Below are positions 1 to 5,872 of a DNA stretch of 6,246 nt, in pieces. The notes under the pieces are model-generated. The model made no database searches and was not told the DNA's origin. It was given only the letters and a program-made list of their open reading frames with translations. The translations under genes were made by a program, and so were the position numbers. Source of the DNA: an uncultured bacterium. Lineage in GTDB: Bacteria; Actinomycetota; Aquicultoria; SKW223; CALKMS01. Location: contig CALKMS010000035.1 in assembly GCA_938091145.1 (NCBI GenBank), positions 1 to 6,246 of the forward strand, read 5' to 3'. Position 1 is the stretch's first letter. Every line of letters begins with the position of its first letter.

Positions 1-197
1 TCAGTTCCCCTGGTTCGCCTCTGTACCCTATGAATTCAGGTACAGATCACCGGATATAACTCCGGTGGGGTTTCCCCATTCGGGAATCCTCGGATCAACG
101 CTTGCTTGCAGCTCCCCGAGGCTTATCGCAGCTTGCCACGCCCTTCATCGCCTCCCAACGCCAAGGCATCCACCATATGCTCTTAGTATCTTAGCCT
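1..197 (-). rRNA. rrl: 23S ribosomal RNA, 5' end (partial)
   Basis: This is the first ~200 nt of the large-subunit rRNA, read on the minus strand and cut by the left edge of the window. The conserved 5' block TGGTGGATGCCTTGGC is present (complement around 162-178), followed by the GATGAAGG motif and further domain I sequence down to position 1. The 5' end is set near 197 by analogy with the GGYTAAG start of other bacterial 23S genes and may be off by a few bases. It lies downstream of 16S in the usual order, after a short spacer. Confidence 0.96.
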
Positions 198-229
198 GTA
201 GAGAATACCCTTGCTTTTTGCCACTATGC

Positions 230-247
230 AGTTTTCAAGGTACGCAA
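230..247 (-). repeat. Direct repeat preceding 23S (copy in spacer)
   Basis: This is an 18-nt exact copy of 1938-1955, reading TTGCGTACCTTGAAAACT on the transcribed strand. One copy lies ahead of 16S and one ahead of 23S, in the same orientation. TTGAAAACT-type motifs at these two places are familiar from Firmicutes rrn operons. A role in transcript folding, processing or antitermination is inferred. Confidence 0.8.
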
Positions 248-264
248 ATCCGCAAAAAGAACGA

Positions 265-292
265 CGCACCCTCAAAACTAAACAGCGTGTGG
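265..292 (-). repeat. 3' strand of the 16S precursor processing stem
   Basis: Within this segment, 274-292 is the exact reverse complement of 1925-1943 upstream of 16S (19 bp). Pairing extends to 28 positions (265-292 with 1925-1952) with one G-G mismatch and two G-U pairs. Long stems that bracket 16S are the usual RNase III substrate in bacterial rRNA maturation. The same segment can instead pair with 230-244 inside the spacer, a local hairpin of 14 pairs over 15 positions, so two structures compete. Confidence 0.85.
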
Positions 293-331
293 AGTCCAAG
301 CAAAAGGTAAAAGATTGGAGATAAAACTCCT

Positions 332-1888
<1,557 letters not shown>

Positions 1889-1924
1889 TTTTACTATTTC
1901 GCACTCAAATTAATCTCTTCAGAC

Positions 1925-1952
1925 CCACACGCTGTTTAGTTTTCAAGGTACG
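1925..1952 (-). repeat. 5' strand of the 16S precursor processing stem
   Basis: This leader segment sits about 37 nt upstream of the 16S 5' end and is complementary to 265-292 in the spacer, so it closes a long stem around the whole 16S precursor. It overlaps an 18-nt exact direct repeat (1938-1955) that recurs at 230-247 upstream of 23S. Confidence 0.85.
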
Positions 1953-1955
1953 CAA
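1938..1955 (-). repeat. Direct repeat preceding 16S (copy in leader)
   Basis: This is the leader copy of the 18-nt direct repeat found at 230-247. It overlaps the 5' strand of the 16S processing stem, which is why the spacer segment 265-279 can pair with either copy. Confidence 0.8.
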
Positions 1956-1965
1956 CAAGTTACCT

Positions 1966-1994
1966 ATTGTACCAAATCTTTCTTTAAAATCCAA
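1966..1994 (-). promoter_or_regulatory. Proximal rrn promoter
   Basis: On the minus strand the -10 box is TACAAT (1966-1971), preceded by TGG to give an extended -10 (TGGTACAAT). A weak -35, TTGGAT (1989-1994), lies at 17-bp spacing. Initiation is expected near 1959, about 70 nt upstream of mature 16S. The promoter begins directly after the T-tract of the terminator at 1997-2025, which would insulate it from upstream transcription. Confidence 0.65.
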
Positions 1995-1996
1995 TC

Positions 1997-2025
1997 AAAA
2001 AAAATCGCCGCTTTCGGCGGCGATT
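1997..2025 (-). terminator. Strong intrinsic terminator upstream of rrn
   Basis: A perfect 9-bp GC-rich stem (2017-2025 with 2003-2011; arms AATCGCCGC and GCGGCGATT) encloses a 5-nt loop CGAAA and runs into eight T residues on the minus strand (1997-2004, the first two within the stem). There is no T-tract on the plus side, so it acts on minus-strand transcripts. It would end transcription coming from tyrS and from the promoter at 2118-2146 just before the rrn promoter. Confidence 0.93.
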
Positions 2026-2050
2026 AGCAATAGCTTACAACCATTTCTAT

Positions 2051-2083
2051 TCAGCTATTGTATCGCCCCCAAAAGCTTTTCAT
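2051..2083 (-). CDS. Candidate 10-residue leader peptide
   Basis: The frame reads MKSFWGRYNS and then TGA. AAGG (2091-2094) lies 7 nt before the ATG, a good Shine-Dalgarno spacing. Translation would start about 28 nt into the transcript from the promoter at 2118-2146. Three of ten residues are aromatic (Phe, Trp, Tyr), and the stop codon falls at the base of the stem-loop 2028-2060, so a ribosome here would affect folding of the RNA. Ten codons is too short for any coding statistic, so the frame may be chance. Confidence 0.35.
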   Translation of the reverse strand: MKSFWGRYNS

Positions 2084-2117
2084 AATCAAACCTTAAAATT
2101 TTCAAATACCTACTACA

Positions 2118-2146
2118 ATAATAAATCCACCGTTACGTGCTGTCAA
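2118..2146 (-). promoter_or_regulatory. Near-consensus promoter between tyrS and 16S
   Basis: On the minus strand a perfect -35, TTGACA (2141-2146), is followed by 17 bp and TATTAT (2118-2123), a 5/6 match to the -10 consensus. Initiation is expected near 2111. This is the best sigma-70-type promoter in the window. It drives the candidate small RNA and, if the terminator is bypassed, the rRNA operon. Confidence 0.8.
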
Positions 2147-2152
2147 GCCTTT

Positions 2153-2251
2153 TTATGTTAAAAGAAAGCTTCTTTTGCCTCCCGAAAATTCTTTAAAAAA
2201 TAAAAAGCTTCCGATAAAAATCAAAAAACAAACCCCTAAACCTGCCATCAT
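2153..2251 (-). CDS. Candidate 32-residue membrane peptide coupled to tyrS
   Basis: An ORF of 32 codons starts at an ATG whose A is the last base of the tyrS TGA (TGATG overlap), a common layout for translational reinitiation; the second codon is also ATG. Residues 3-19 are strongly hydrophobic (GLGVCFLIFIGSFLFF) and are followed by a charged tail containing KE and GGKRS, as in single-pass small membrane proteins. It ends 6 bp before the -35 box of the promoter at 2118-2146. No separate Shine-Dalgarno is visible. T-rich DNA readily encodes Phe and Leu by chance, so the gene is a candidate only and no function is recognised. Confidence 0.35.
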   Translation of the reverse strand: MMAGLGVCFLIFIGSFLFFKEFSGGKRSFLLT

Positions 2252-3489
2252 CAAACAATCAATTTCACAAACTTTCTCTTTCCCACTTTTATTACGTCAC
2301 CAGAAGAAACAAAAACTTCGTCATCAACTGATCTCACCTCTTTTTCATTAATTCTCACCCCTCCCTGTTCAATAAACCGCCGAGCTTCACTACTTGACTG
2401 AGCTAATCCCAGAGTAGTCAACAACTTTACCACCCAAACTCTGCCATCTGCTTTGACAATTTCAGGTGGTATTCTTTTTTCGGGTATCTTTTGAGGAACT
2501 TCCTTCTGCTTAAAGACTCGGTCAAACTCTTTCCTAGCTAATTTAGCCATATCTTCACCATGATAAAGCCGAACAATCGCTTCAGCTAAGTCTCTCTTTA
2601 CCTCAGCCGGGTGAAGAACTCCATTTTCTAGGCCCTCCCTTATCTCCTCAACTTTAGCTAACTCAACATCCGTACACAGAGTGTAATAGGAAACCATCAA
2701 AGAATCGTCGATTGACATAATCTTTCCAAACATTTCAAAAGGTTCATCGGTTAAACCAACATAATTCCCATAACTCTTACTCATTTTTCGCGTCCCGTCC
2801 GTTCCCACAAGAATAGGGGTTGTCAAACAAATTTGGGGAGTTAAATTCATCGCTCGCATCAGCTCGCGACCGGCTAAAAGGTTAAACTTCTGATCAGTCC
2901 CTCCCATCTCAATATCGCACTTAACCATAACTGAATCGTAAGCAACCATAACTGGATATAAAAACTCATGAAGAGCAATCGGTTTTTGTTCTTTATATCG
3001 CTTAAAAAAATCATCCCTTTCCAGCAAGCGGGCAACTGTAAATTTAGATGTTAATCTTAACAAGTCCTCAAGAGTCAATCGAGAAAGCCACTCGCTATTG
3101 TAAACGACCTTTGTTCTTTCCTTATTCAAAATTTTAAAAGCTTGTTCAGTATAGGTCTTGGCATTTTCTAGAACTTGATCCCTCGATAATGGTGGACGAG
3201 TTACTGTTTGGCCTGAAGGATCACCAATCATAGCTGTAAAGTCACCGATTATTAAAATCACTTCATGACCTAAATCCTGAAAAAGGCGAAGCTTCCGCAA
3301 AGGAACGGCGTGCCCCAGGTGAAGATCAGTCGAAGTAGGATCAACTCCAAACTTAACTTTTAAAGGTTTATTGTTCTCAATGGAACTTTTTAACCTTTCA
3401 AAAAGTTCTACCTCAGGAATGATCTCAACTGTTCCCAGCTTAATTCTTTCTAACTGTTCTTTGGCTTTGTCTTCAATGTCTTTAATCAT
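2251..3489 (-). CDS. tyrS: Tyrosyl-tRNA synthetase
   Basis: This 412-residue class I aminoacyl-tRNA synthetase attaches tyrosine to tRNA-Tyr in the cytoplasm using ATP. The Rossmann catalytic domain contains the HIGH-type motif HLGH (57-60) within GVDPTSTDLHLGH, the GDFTAMIGDPSG block (82-93), the substrate-binding stretch GGTDQKFN (196-203) and the KMSKS loop (235-239). A C-terminal S4 RNA-binding domain occupies about 349-412, including SSSEARRFIEQGGVRIN. Length and HLGHAVPLRKL context fit the longer TyrRS subgroup rather than the Bacillus TyrS type. It follows the GerMN lipoprotein by 71 bp, and a possible own promoter lies in that gap. No T-box leader fits there. The only Shine-Dalgarno-like sequence (AAGGA) is 15 nt from the ATG, which is too far (see the 3-codon ORF at 3486-3497). 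Confidence 0.97.
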   Translation of the reverse strand: MIKDIEDKAKEQLERIKLGTVEIIPEVELFERLKSSIENNKPLKVKFGVDPTSTDLHLGHAVPLRKLRLFQDLGHEVILIIGDFTAMIGDPSGQTVTRPPLSRDQVLENAKTYTEQAFKILNKERTKVVYNSEWLSRLTLEDLLRLTSKFTVARLLERDDFFKRYKEQKPIALHEFLYPVMVAYDSVMVKCDIEMGGTDQKFNLLAGRELMRAMNLTPQICLTTPILVGTDGTRKMSKSYGNYVGLTDEPFEMFGKIMSIDDSLMVSYYTLCTDVELAKVEEIREGLENGVLHPAEVKRDLAEAIVRLYHGEDMAKLARKEFDRVFKQKEVPQKIPEKRIPPEIVKADGRVWVVKLLTTLGLAQSSSEARRFIEQGGVRINEKEVRSVDDEVFVSSGDVIKVGKRKFVKLIV

Positions 3490-3497
3490 AAATGCAT
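3486..3497 (-). other. Possible 3-codon ORF coupled to tyrS start
   Basis: ATG CAT TTA TGA overlaps the tyrS start as ATGA. AGGA (3505-3508) is 7 nt from this upstream ATG, an ideal distance, whereas it is 15 nt from the tyrS ATG. Either the ribosome binds here and reinitiates on tyrS, or the spacing is simply relaxed. An in-frame upstream tyrS start is not visible. The reading is inferential. Confidence 0.3.
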
Positions 3498-3526
3498 TAA
3501 AAAATCCTTTTAAAAGTGGTTTAGAA

Positions 3527-3535
3527 ATTTTACCA
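3527..3535 (-). promoter_or_regulatory. Possible tyrS promoter (extended -10)
   Basis: TGGTAAAAT on the minus strand is an extended -10 with a 5/6 hexamer TAAAAT. No convincing -35 is present; the upstream region is a T-rich tract that could act like an UP element. Initiation near 3520 would give a ~30-nt leader. tyrS might instead be read through from the lipoprotein promoter, since no hairpin terminator separates the two genes. Confidence 0.3.
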
Positions 3536-3560
3536 AAAAAAGAAGTTAAAGAAAAAAAAA

Positions 3561-4133
3561 TTATTTAGCTATTAAAGTTTCGTCACGTGTAAATTCTTGA
3601 GCTCGAAAATCATAATTGGAGCCCACAATTTCCTCCGGTTGACCGTTTATCAAAAACTTAACCTTTTTAACTTCCGGAAACTCGGTTGCTGTATTGACAA
3701 TTGAGTAAATAAACATATTTTCGGCGGTACTGCCGCGAGGGTAAAGTTTTTTTATGTTTTGGTCAAAGTTTATTTCAAGAAGATTGTTTTTCAAATTCAA
3801 GCCCAAAATTTTAACTCCGTCAGGAAATGGATTTGTCAAATCAGAACTTATCGGCCCTTCCAAGAGCCTTTCCAGCGTAGCCTTCAAAATTGACGGCGTT
3901 GAAGTAATTTCAACTTCTTCCTTTTTCAAAAACTGAGCTTCCTTGTCGGGAAAGTAAAGAACCACCTTCGTTTTTTTGACTTCAGAGGTTCTTGAAGAAG
4001 ATTCCTTTGTTTCTGAAAACCTAGATTTTAATGGAGCCTTCTCTTTTTTTTCAGCTTGTTGCTCAAGGCAACCTGGGAGAAAAAAAAGCAACAAAAAAAG
4101 AACTATTAAAAACTTTAAACCTCTCTCTTTCAT
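3561..4133 (-). CDS. GerMN-domain lipoprotein
   Basis: The predicted product has 190 residues. A lipoprotein signal peptide covers 1-21: basic n-region (MKERGLK), hydrophobic core (FLIVLFLLLFF), lipobox LPG, and Cys22 for lipid attachment, so it should sit on the outer face of the cytoplasmic membrane. A charged, Ser/Lys-rich linker (23-54) leads to a single GerMN-like domain (about 55-175) with the typical opening KVVLYFPD, the LLEGP motif, and a strand ending EINFD. GerMN domains are named from spore-germination protein GerM but also occur in non-sporulating bacteria; their ligand is not established. I chose the ATG at 4133 over a GTG at 4172 because it begins the signal peptide directly and matches the promoter. 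No Shine-Dalgarno is present, consistent with a leaderless mRNA. Confidence 0.85.
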   Translation of the reverse strand: MKERGLKFLIVLFLLLFFLPGCLEQQAEKKEKAPLKSRFSETKESSSRTSEVKKTKVVLYFPDKEAQFLKKEEVEITSTPSILKATLERLLEGPISSDLTNPFPDGVKILGLNLKNNLLEINFDQNIKKLYPRGSTAENMFIYSIVNTATEFPEVKKVKFLINGQPEEIVGSNYDFRAQEFTRDETLIAK

Positions 4134-4139
4134 GTTAAA

Positions 4140-4168
4140 ATAATAAAAGAAAAGAAGGGCAAGGTCAA
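4140..4168 (-). promoter_or_regulatory. Promoter giving a leaderless lipoprotein mRNA
   Basis: On the minus strand TTGACC (4163-4168, 5/6) is followed by 17 bp and TATTAT (4140-4145, 5/6). Six bases separate the -10 box from the ATG at 4133, so the expected start site is the A of the start codon. This agrees with the absence of any Shine-Dalgarno. It lies about 30 bp after the 3' end of rnpB. Confidence 0.75.
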
Positions 4169-4197
4169 TCACCGCAGTTCATTAAAGCAAACAAAAA

Positions 4198-4576
4198 GAA
4201 GCAGGTCTATAAGCCGGATTCTGTACTCCGACAGGTAGTCGGAGCGGTAACCATCTCTCTAGGTTCGATGTCACCATCGAACTCAAGCGGCCTACCCGGA
4301 AGTAATAACCGCTCGGGTAAAGCGGTGGGCTTTCGCCTCTCCTTCCCTATTTGGCCTTGCTCCGGGCGGGGTTTACCCTGCCTCCGATGTTACCATCAGA
4401 GCGGTGGTCTCTTACACCACCTTTTCACCCTTACTCCGACCTTCATCGGAGCGGTTTGTTTTCTGTGGCACTTTCCGTCTGTCACCAGACCCGGGTGTTA
4501 CCCGGCGCCCTACCCTGCGGAGTCCGGACTTTCCTCTTCCCGATACCACTCGGGAAGCGGTTACCCGACCTGCTTC
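4198..4576 (-). ncRNA. rnpB: RNase P RNA (type A-like)
   Basis: This is the catalytic RNA of RNase P, which removes 5' leaders from tRNA precursors together with the RnpA protein. Conserved blocks are readable on the minus strand: GAGGAAAGTCCGGACTCC near the 5' end (4519-4536), ACAGAAAACAAACCGC, GGTGAAAAGGTG, CGGAGCAAGGCCAAATAG, AGAGAGATGGTTACCG, and ACAGAATCCGGCTTAT at the 3' end (4209-4224). The ends are set by helix P1, a perfect 10-bp pairing of 4567-4576 with 4198-4207. Two hairpins carry GNRA loops (GATG-GTAA-CATC and GATG-GTGA-CATC), as expected for the L14 and L18 docking loops of type A RNAs. Length (~379 nt) is normal. Transcription comes from the promoter at 4587-4615. A T-rich run just after P1 may help termination. 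Confidence 0.97.
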
Positions 4577-4586
4577 TAAAGATGAA

Positions 4587-4615
4587 ATTATAACACAATC
4601 AGCCCAGCGCGTCTA
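4587..4615 (-). promoter_or_regulatory. rnpB promoter
   Basis: A perfect -10 TATAAT (4587-4592) and a -35-like TAGACG (4610-4615, 4/6) are separated by 17 bp. Initiation is expected near 4580, within a few bases of the RNase P RNA 5' end. A 12-bp palindrome (TACAAAGTTGTA, 4616-4627) abuts the -35 box on its upstream side. Confidence 0.82.
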
Positions 4616-4627
4616 TACAAAGTTGTA
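4616..4627. repeat. 12-bp palindrome abutting the rnpB -35 box
   Basis: TACAA-AG-TTGTA is an inverted repeat with 5-bp arms and a 2-bp centre. It touches the upstream edge of the -35 hexamer and overlaps a second palindrome, GTAGCTAC (4625-4632). The position suits an activator or repressor operator, but short palindromes also arise by chance. Confidence 0.35.
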
Positions 4628-4694
4628 GCTACTAGCCACCGGTAGCGACAATCTTTAGGTTGCTGATTCTTTTTCTATCTAAGAGATTGCTTTC

Positions 4695-4731
4695 TTGCGT
4701 TCACAATGATCAGGTGATCGTAACAACGCAA
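4695..4731. repeat. Long imperfect hairpin
   Basis: Arms TTGCGTT (4695-4701) and AACGCAA (4725-4731) are exact reverse complements. Inside them a second paired core, TGATCA/TGATCG with GG at the centre, extends the stem. Neither strand has a following T-tract, so it is not an intrinsic terminator. It is nested within a wider inverted repeat, TTTAGGTT (4654-4661) and AACCTAAA (4750-4757). Confidence 0.7.
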
Positions 4732-4749
4732 ATCAAGTTGCTCCTCCTG

Positions 4750-4784
4750 AACCTAAAACCTAAAAGTGCGTGCAAAACCTAAAA
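4750..4784. repeat. Three copies of AACCTAAAA
   Basis: AACCTAAAA occurs at 4750-4758, 4757-4765 and 4776-4784 (steps of 7 and 19 bp), with the last two inside an 11-bp repeat AAAACCTAAAA. A reverse-oriented TTTAGGTT lies at 4654-4661. The copies lie 135-200 bp upstream of the rnpB promoter. They may be regulator binding sites or parts of an RNA fold; function is not known. Confidence 0.65.
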
Positions 4785-5152
4785 ATTTTTGCCACAACTA
4801 ACTTTGGTTACAAAGGAGAAAGAAGAAATAGCAAAGCACTTCTAAGCTTAAGAAAAGAAAAAACGCGGAAGCTGCTAGGCAAGTCGGGGAAAAACTAGAT
4901 TTAACGCTAGATTAACGGCCAGGGAAAAATGCGGTCAAATAAATAGCCATCGATATGAATAATCCTTATTTTTATTTCCGCTCAACTTTTTATGTGACTC
5001 TTTTCTCCAAAGTGTTTACCTCTCATTGAAGCTTCCTTCTGATTTTTTCCGCCTCAATATTCGAACTAAACACAAAAATCCAAATAGTAAATTTAGATAA
5101 AAAGGTCAGCCTAAAGGTAATAAAGCAGAATAAAGTAAAAATTTAAAAAACT

Positions 5153-5773
5153 TTAAGAGTAAGTTAACTGGCGACGACTTCTAATCCCCAGCTTCCGCCG
5201 AATGTTTTTTAAATGGGTTTTCACGGTTTCAGGACTGATGTAAAGCTTTTCAGCGATGTCATCATTGGTTAAACCTTGAACTACCAAATTAAGTATTTGC
5301 CTTTCTCTAACGCTTAAAACATTAACTTTATCGCCAATAAACTTGGGAAGAGCAGTTACTCCTTTCAAAATTTTAGCAATGGCCCGCCGAGAAAAGAAAA
5401 GTTCACCGTCTCGAATTACCTCAATAGATCGATAGAGCAAATCCGGATCAAACTTTGAAACGCATCCATCGCCCCCCGAAAGCAAGCATTCTATTTCGAC
5501 TTCCGGTTTTCTTTCATTTACTAACCAAACGACTTTGGGAGGGTTTTTTATTTCCCTAATTCTGGTAGTTAAAGCCCGTGCCTTCAAACCGGGAGCTTCC
5601 GCGTCTAAAATTACAATTTCGGGAGAAAACTTTAGAACAATAGTCGGTACATCCTCTTTCTTTCGAAGGGTTTTTACCTCATAAGCCTTGTCTTCTAGCA
5701 GGGTACGCAAACCCTCCATCTCGAAAACATTAGAACCAACTATCAGTAGCTTCTTTACTTTTCCCTTATCCAA
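5153..5773 (-). CDS. NarL/LuxR-family regulator with degenerate receiver
   Basis: The 206-residue product has the two-domain plan of NarL/FixJ response regulators. A receiver-like domain covers about 7-125 and a LuxR-type helix-turn-helix covers about 148-204 (LSVRERQILNLVVQGLTNDDIAEKLYISPETVKTHL). Asp57 (IVILDAE) and Lys107 (GCVSK) match the phosphoacceptor and conserved lysine. However, the acidic pair that binds magnesium is replaced by Gly13-Ser14 (IVGSN), and the conserved Thr/Ser position appears to be Val85. It probably is not regulated by ordinary phosphorylation. It is expected to bind DNA; its targets are unknown. No histidine kinase is adjacent in view. The start is TTG, supported by AGGAG 5 nt upstream. 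It begins 93 bp after era, with its own promoter in the gap. Confidence 0.88.
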   Translation of the reverse strand: MDKGKVKKLLIVGSNVFEMEGLRTLLEDKAYEVKTLRKKEDVPTIVLKFSPEIVILDAEAPGLKARALTTRIREIKNPPKVVWLVNERKPEVEIECLLSGGDGCVSKFDPDLLYRSIEVIRDGELFFSRRAIAKILKGVTALPKFIGDKVNVLSVRERQILNLVVQGLTNDDIAEKLYISPETVKTHLKNIRRKLGIRSRRQLTYS

Positions 5774-5790
5774 ACTAACTCCTCTTTTTA

Positions 5791-5799
5791 ATTATATCA
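5791..5799 (-). promoter_or_regulatory. Extended -10 promoter of the regulator gene
   Basis: TGATATAAT on the minus strand is a perfect TATAAT (5791-5796) with the TGN extension. The -35 region is weak. Initiation near 5784 gives a leader of about 11 nt that still contains the Shine-Dalgarno AGAGGAG directly before the TTG start. Confidence 0.68.
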
Positions 5800-5834
5800 T
5801 AAAAACCCCGCACCAAAATTATAAAAAATTTTTT

Positions 5835-5872
5835 AAAAAAAAGGCAATAAATTAATTATCCGCAATTTATTG
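5835..5872 (-). terminator. Intrinsic terminator after era
   Basis: Perfect 9-bp arms CAATAAATT (5864-5872) and AATTTATTG (5845-5853) with a 10-nt loop are followed by CC and eight T residues (5835-5842) on the minus strand. The stem is AT-only except for its closing pair, so it is weak. The era stop codon (TAA, 5867-5869) lies inside the upstream arm. Confidence 0.62.

Larger units (their letters stand above)
198..331 (-). other. 16S-23S internal transcribed spacer, no tRNA
   Basis: This short spacer joins 16S to 23S. It is too short for the usual tRNA-Ile plus tRNA-Ala pair, and I see no T-arm (GGTTCRA) or tRNA-like fold in it. It holds the 3' strand of the 16S processing stem (265-292), a motif shared with the 16S leader (230-247), and a trailer AAGGAG that can pair with the anti-Shine-Dalgarno of the precursor (327-341). 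This copy of the operon therefore provides no spacer tRNA. Confidence 0.85.
1997..2111 (-). ncRNA. Candidate ~115-nt small RNA or rrn leader/attenuator
   Basis: A near-consensus promoter (2118-2146) and a strong terminator (1997-2025) define a transcript of about 115 nt starting near 2111. It contains a Shine-Dalgarno with a 10-codon ORF (2051-2083), then a stem-loop with perfect 8-bp arms (CAATAGCT at 2053-2060 and AGCTATTG at 2028-2035, 17-nt loop), then the terminator hairpin. The ORF segment GGGGGCGAT (2062-2070) resembles the terminator's 3' arm and could pair with its 5' arm, suggesting an antiterminator. I recognise no known RNA family. It could be a trans-acting small RNA, an attenuated distal rrn promoter, or a by-product of promoter placement. 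Confidence 0.5.
4628..5152. other. Gene-poor interval between regulator gene and rnpB
   Basis: I find no recognisable protein gene, tRNA, tmRNA or other known RNA gene here. The half near rnpB (4628-4790) is rich in inverted and direct repeats, listed separately. The half near the regulator gene is AT-rich. A 14-codon minus-strand frame at 4982-5026 (MRGKHFGEKSHIKS) has AAGGA 7 nt before its ATG but is too short to judge. A possible weak minus-strand promoter (TTGACC at 4933-4938, poor -10 near 4909-4915) could drive an unrecognised RNA toward the repeats. The regulator gene has no convincing terminator of its own. Confidence 0.6.

Noticed and set aside
198..331. Possible spacer tRNA between 16S and 23S.
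   Set aside because: The spacer is too short and lacks T-arm and anticodon-arm features.
2160..2176. Hairpin AAAAGAA/TTCTTTT as the tyrS terminator.
   Set aside because: The 7-bp stem has only one G-C pair and a 3-nt loop and lacks a separate T-tract; the strong terminator at 1997-2025 is the more likely end of tyrS transcripts.
3371..3936. Plus-strand frames opposite tyrS and the lipoprotein gene.
   Set aside because: They are shadows of well-supported minus-strand genes, with no ribosome binding sites or recognisable products.
4134..4172. GTG start at 4172 extending the lipoprotein by 13 residues.
   Set aside because: The extension crosses the promoter, lacks a Shine-Dalgarno, and puts a second hydrophobic stretch before the signal peptide.
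4268..4628. Three overlapping plus-strand frames of 74-103 codons.
   Set aside because: They are antisense to RNase P RNA, whose conserved blocks and P1 helix account for the sequence.
4750..4784. CRISPR-like repeats.
   Set aside because: The units are 9-11 bp, irregularly spaced and without spacers of uniform length.
5037..5143. Minus-strand open frame ending in SSNIEAEKIRRKLQ just after the regulator gene.
   Set aside because: It looks protein-like at its end but has no ATG and no GTG or TTG with a Shine-Dalgarno; most of it is AT-rich sequence encoding Phe, Leu and Ile.
5131..5155. Weak inverted repeat TAAAGT/ACTTTA at the end of the regulator gene, as a terminator.
   Set aside because: It has a six-pair, almost all-AT stem with a 13-nt loop and an interrupted T-tract; too weak to call.
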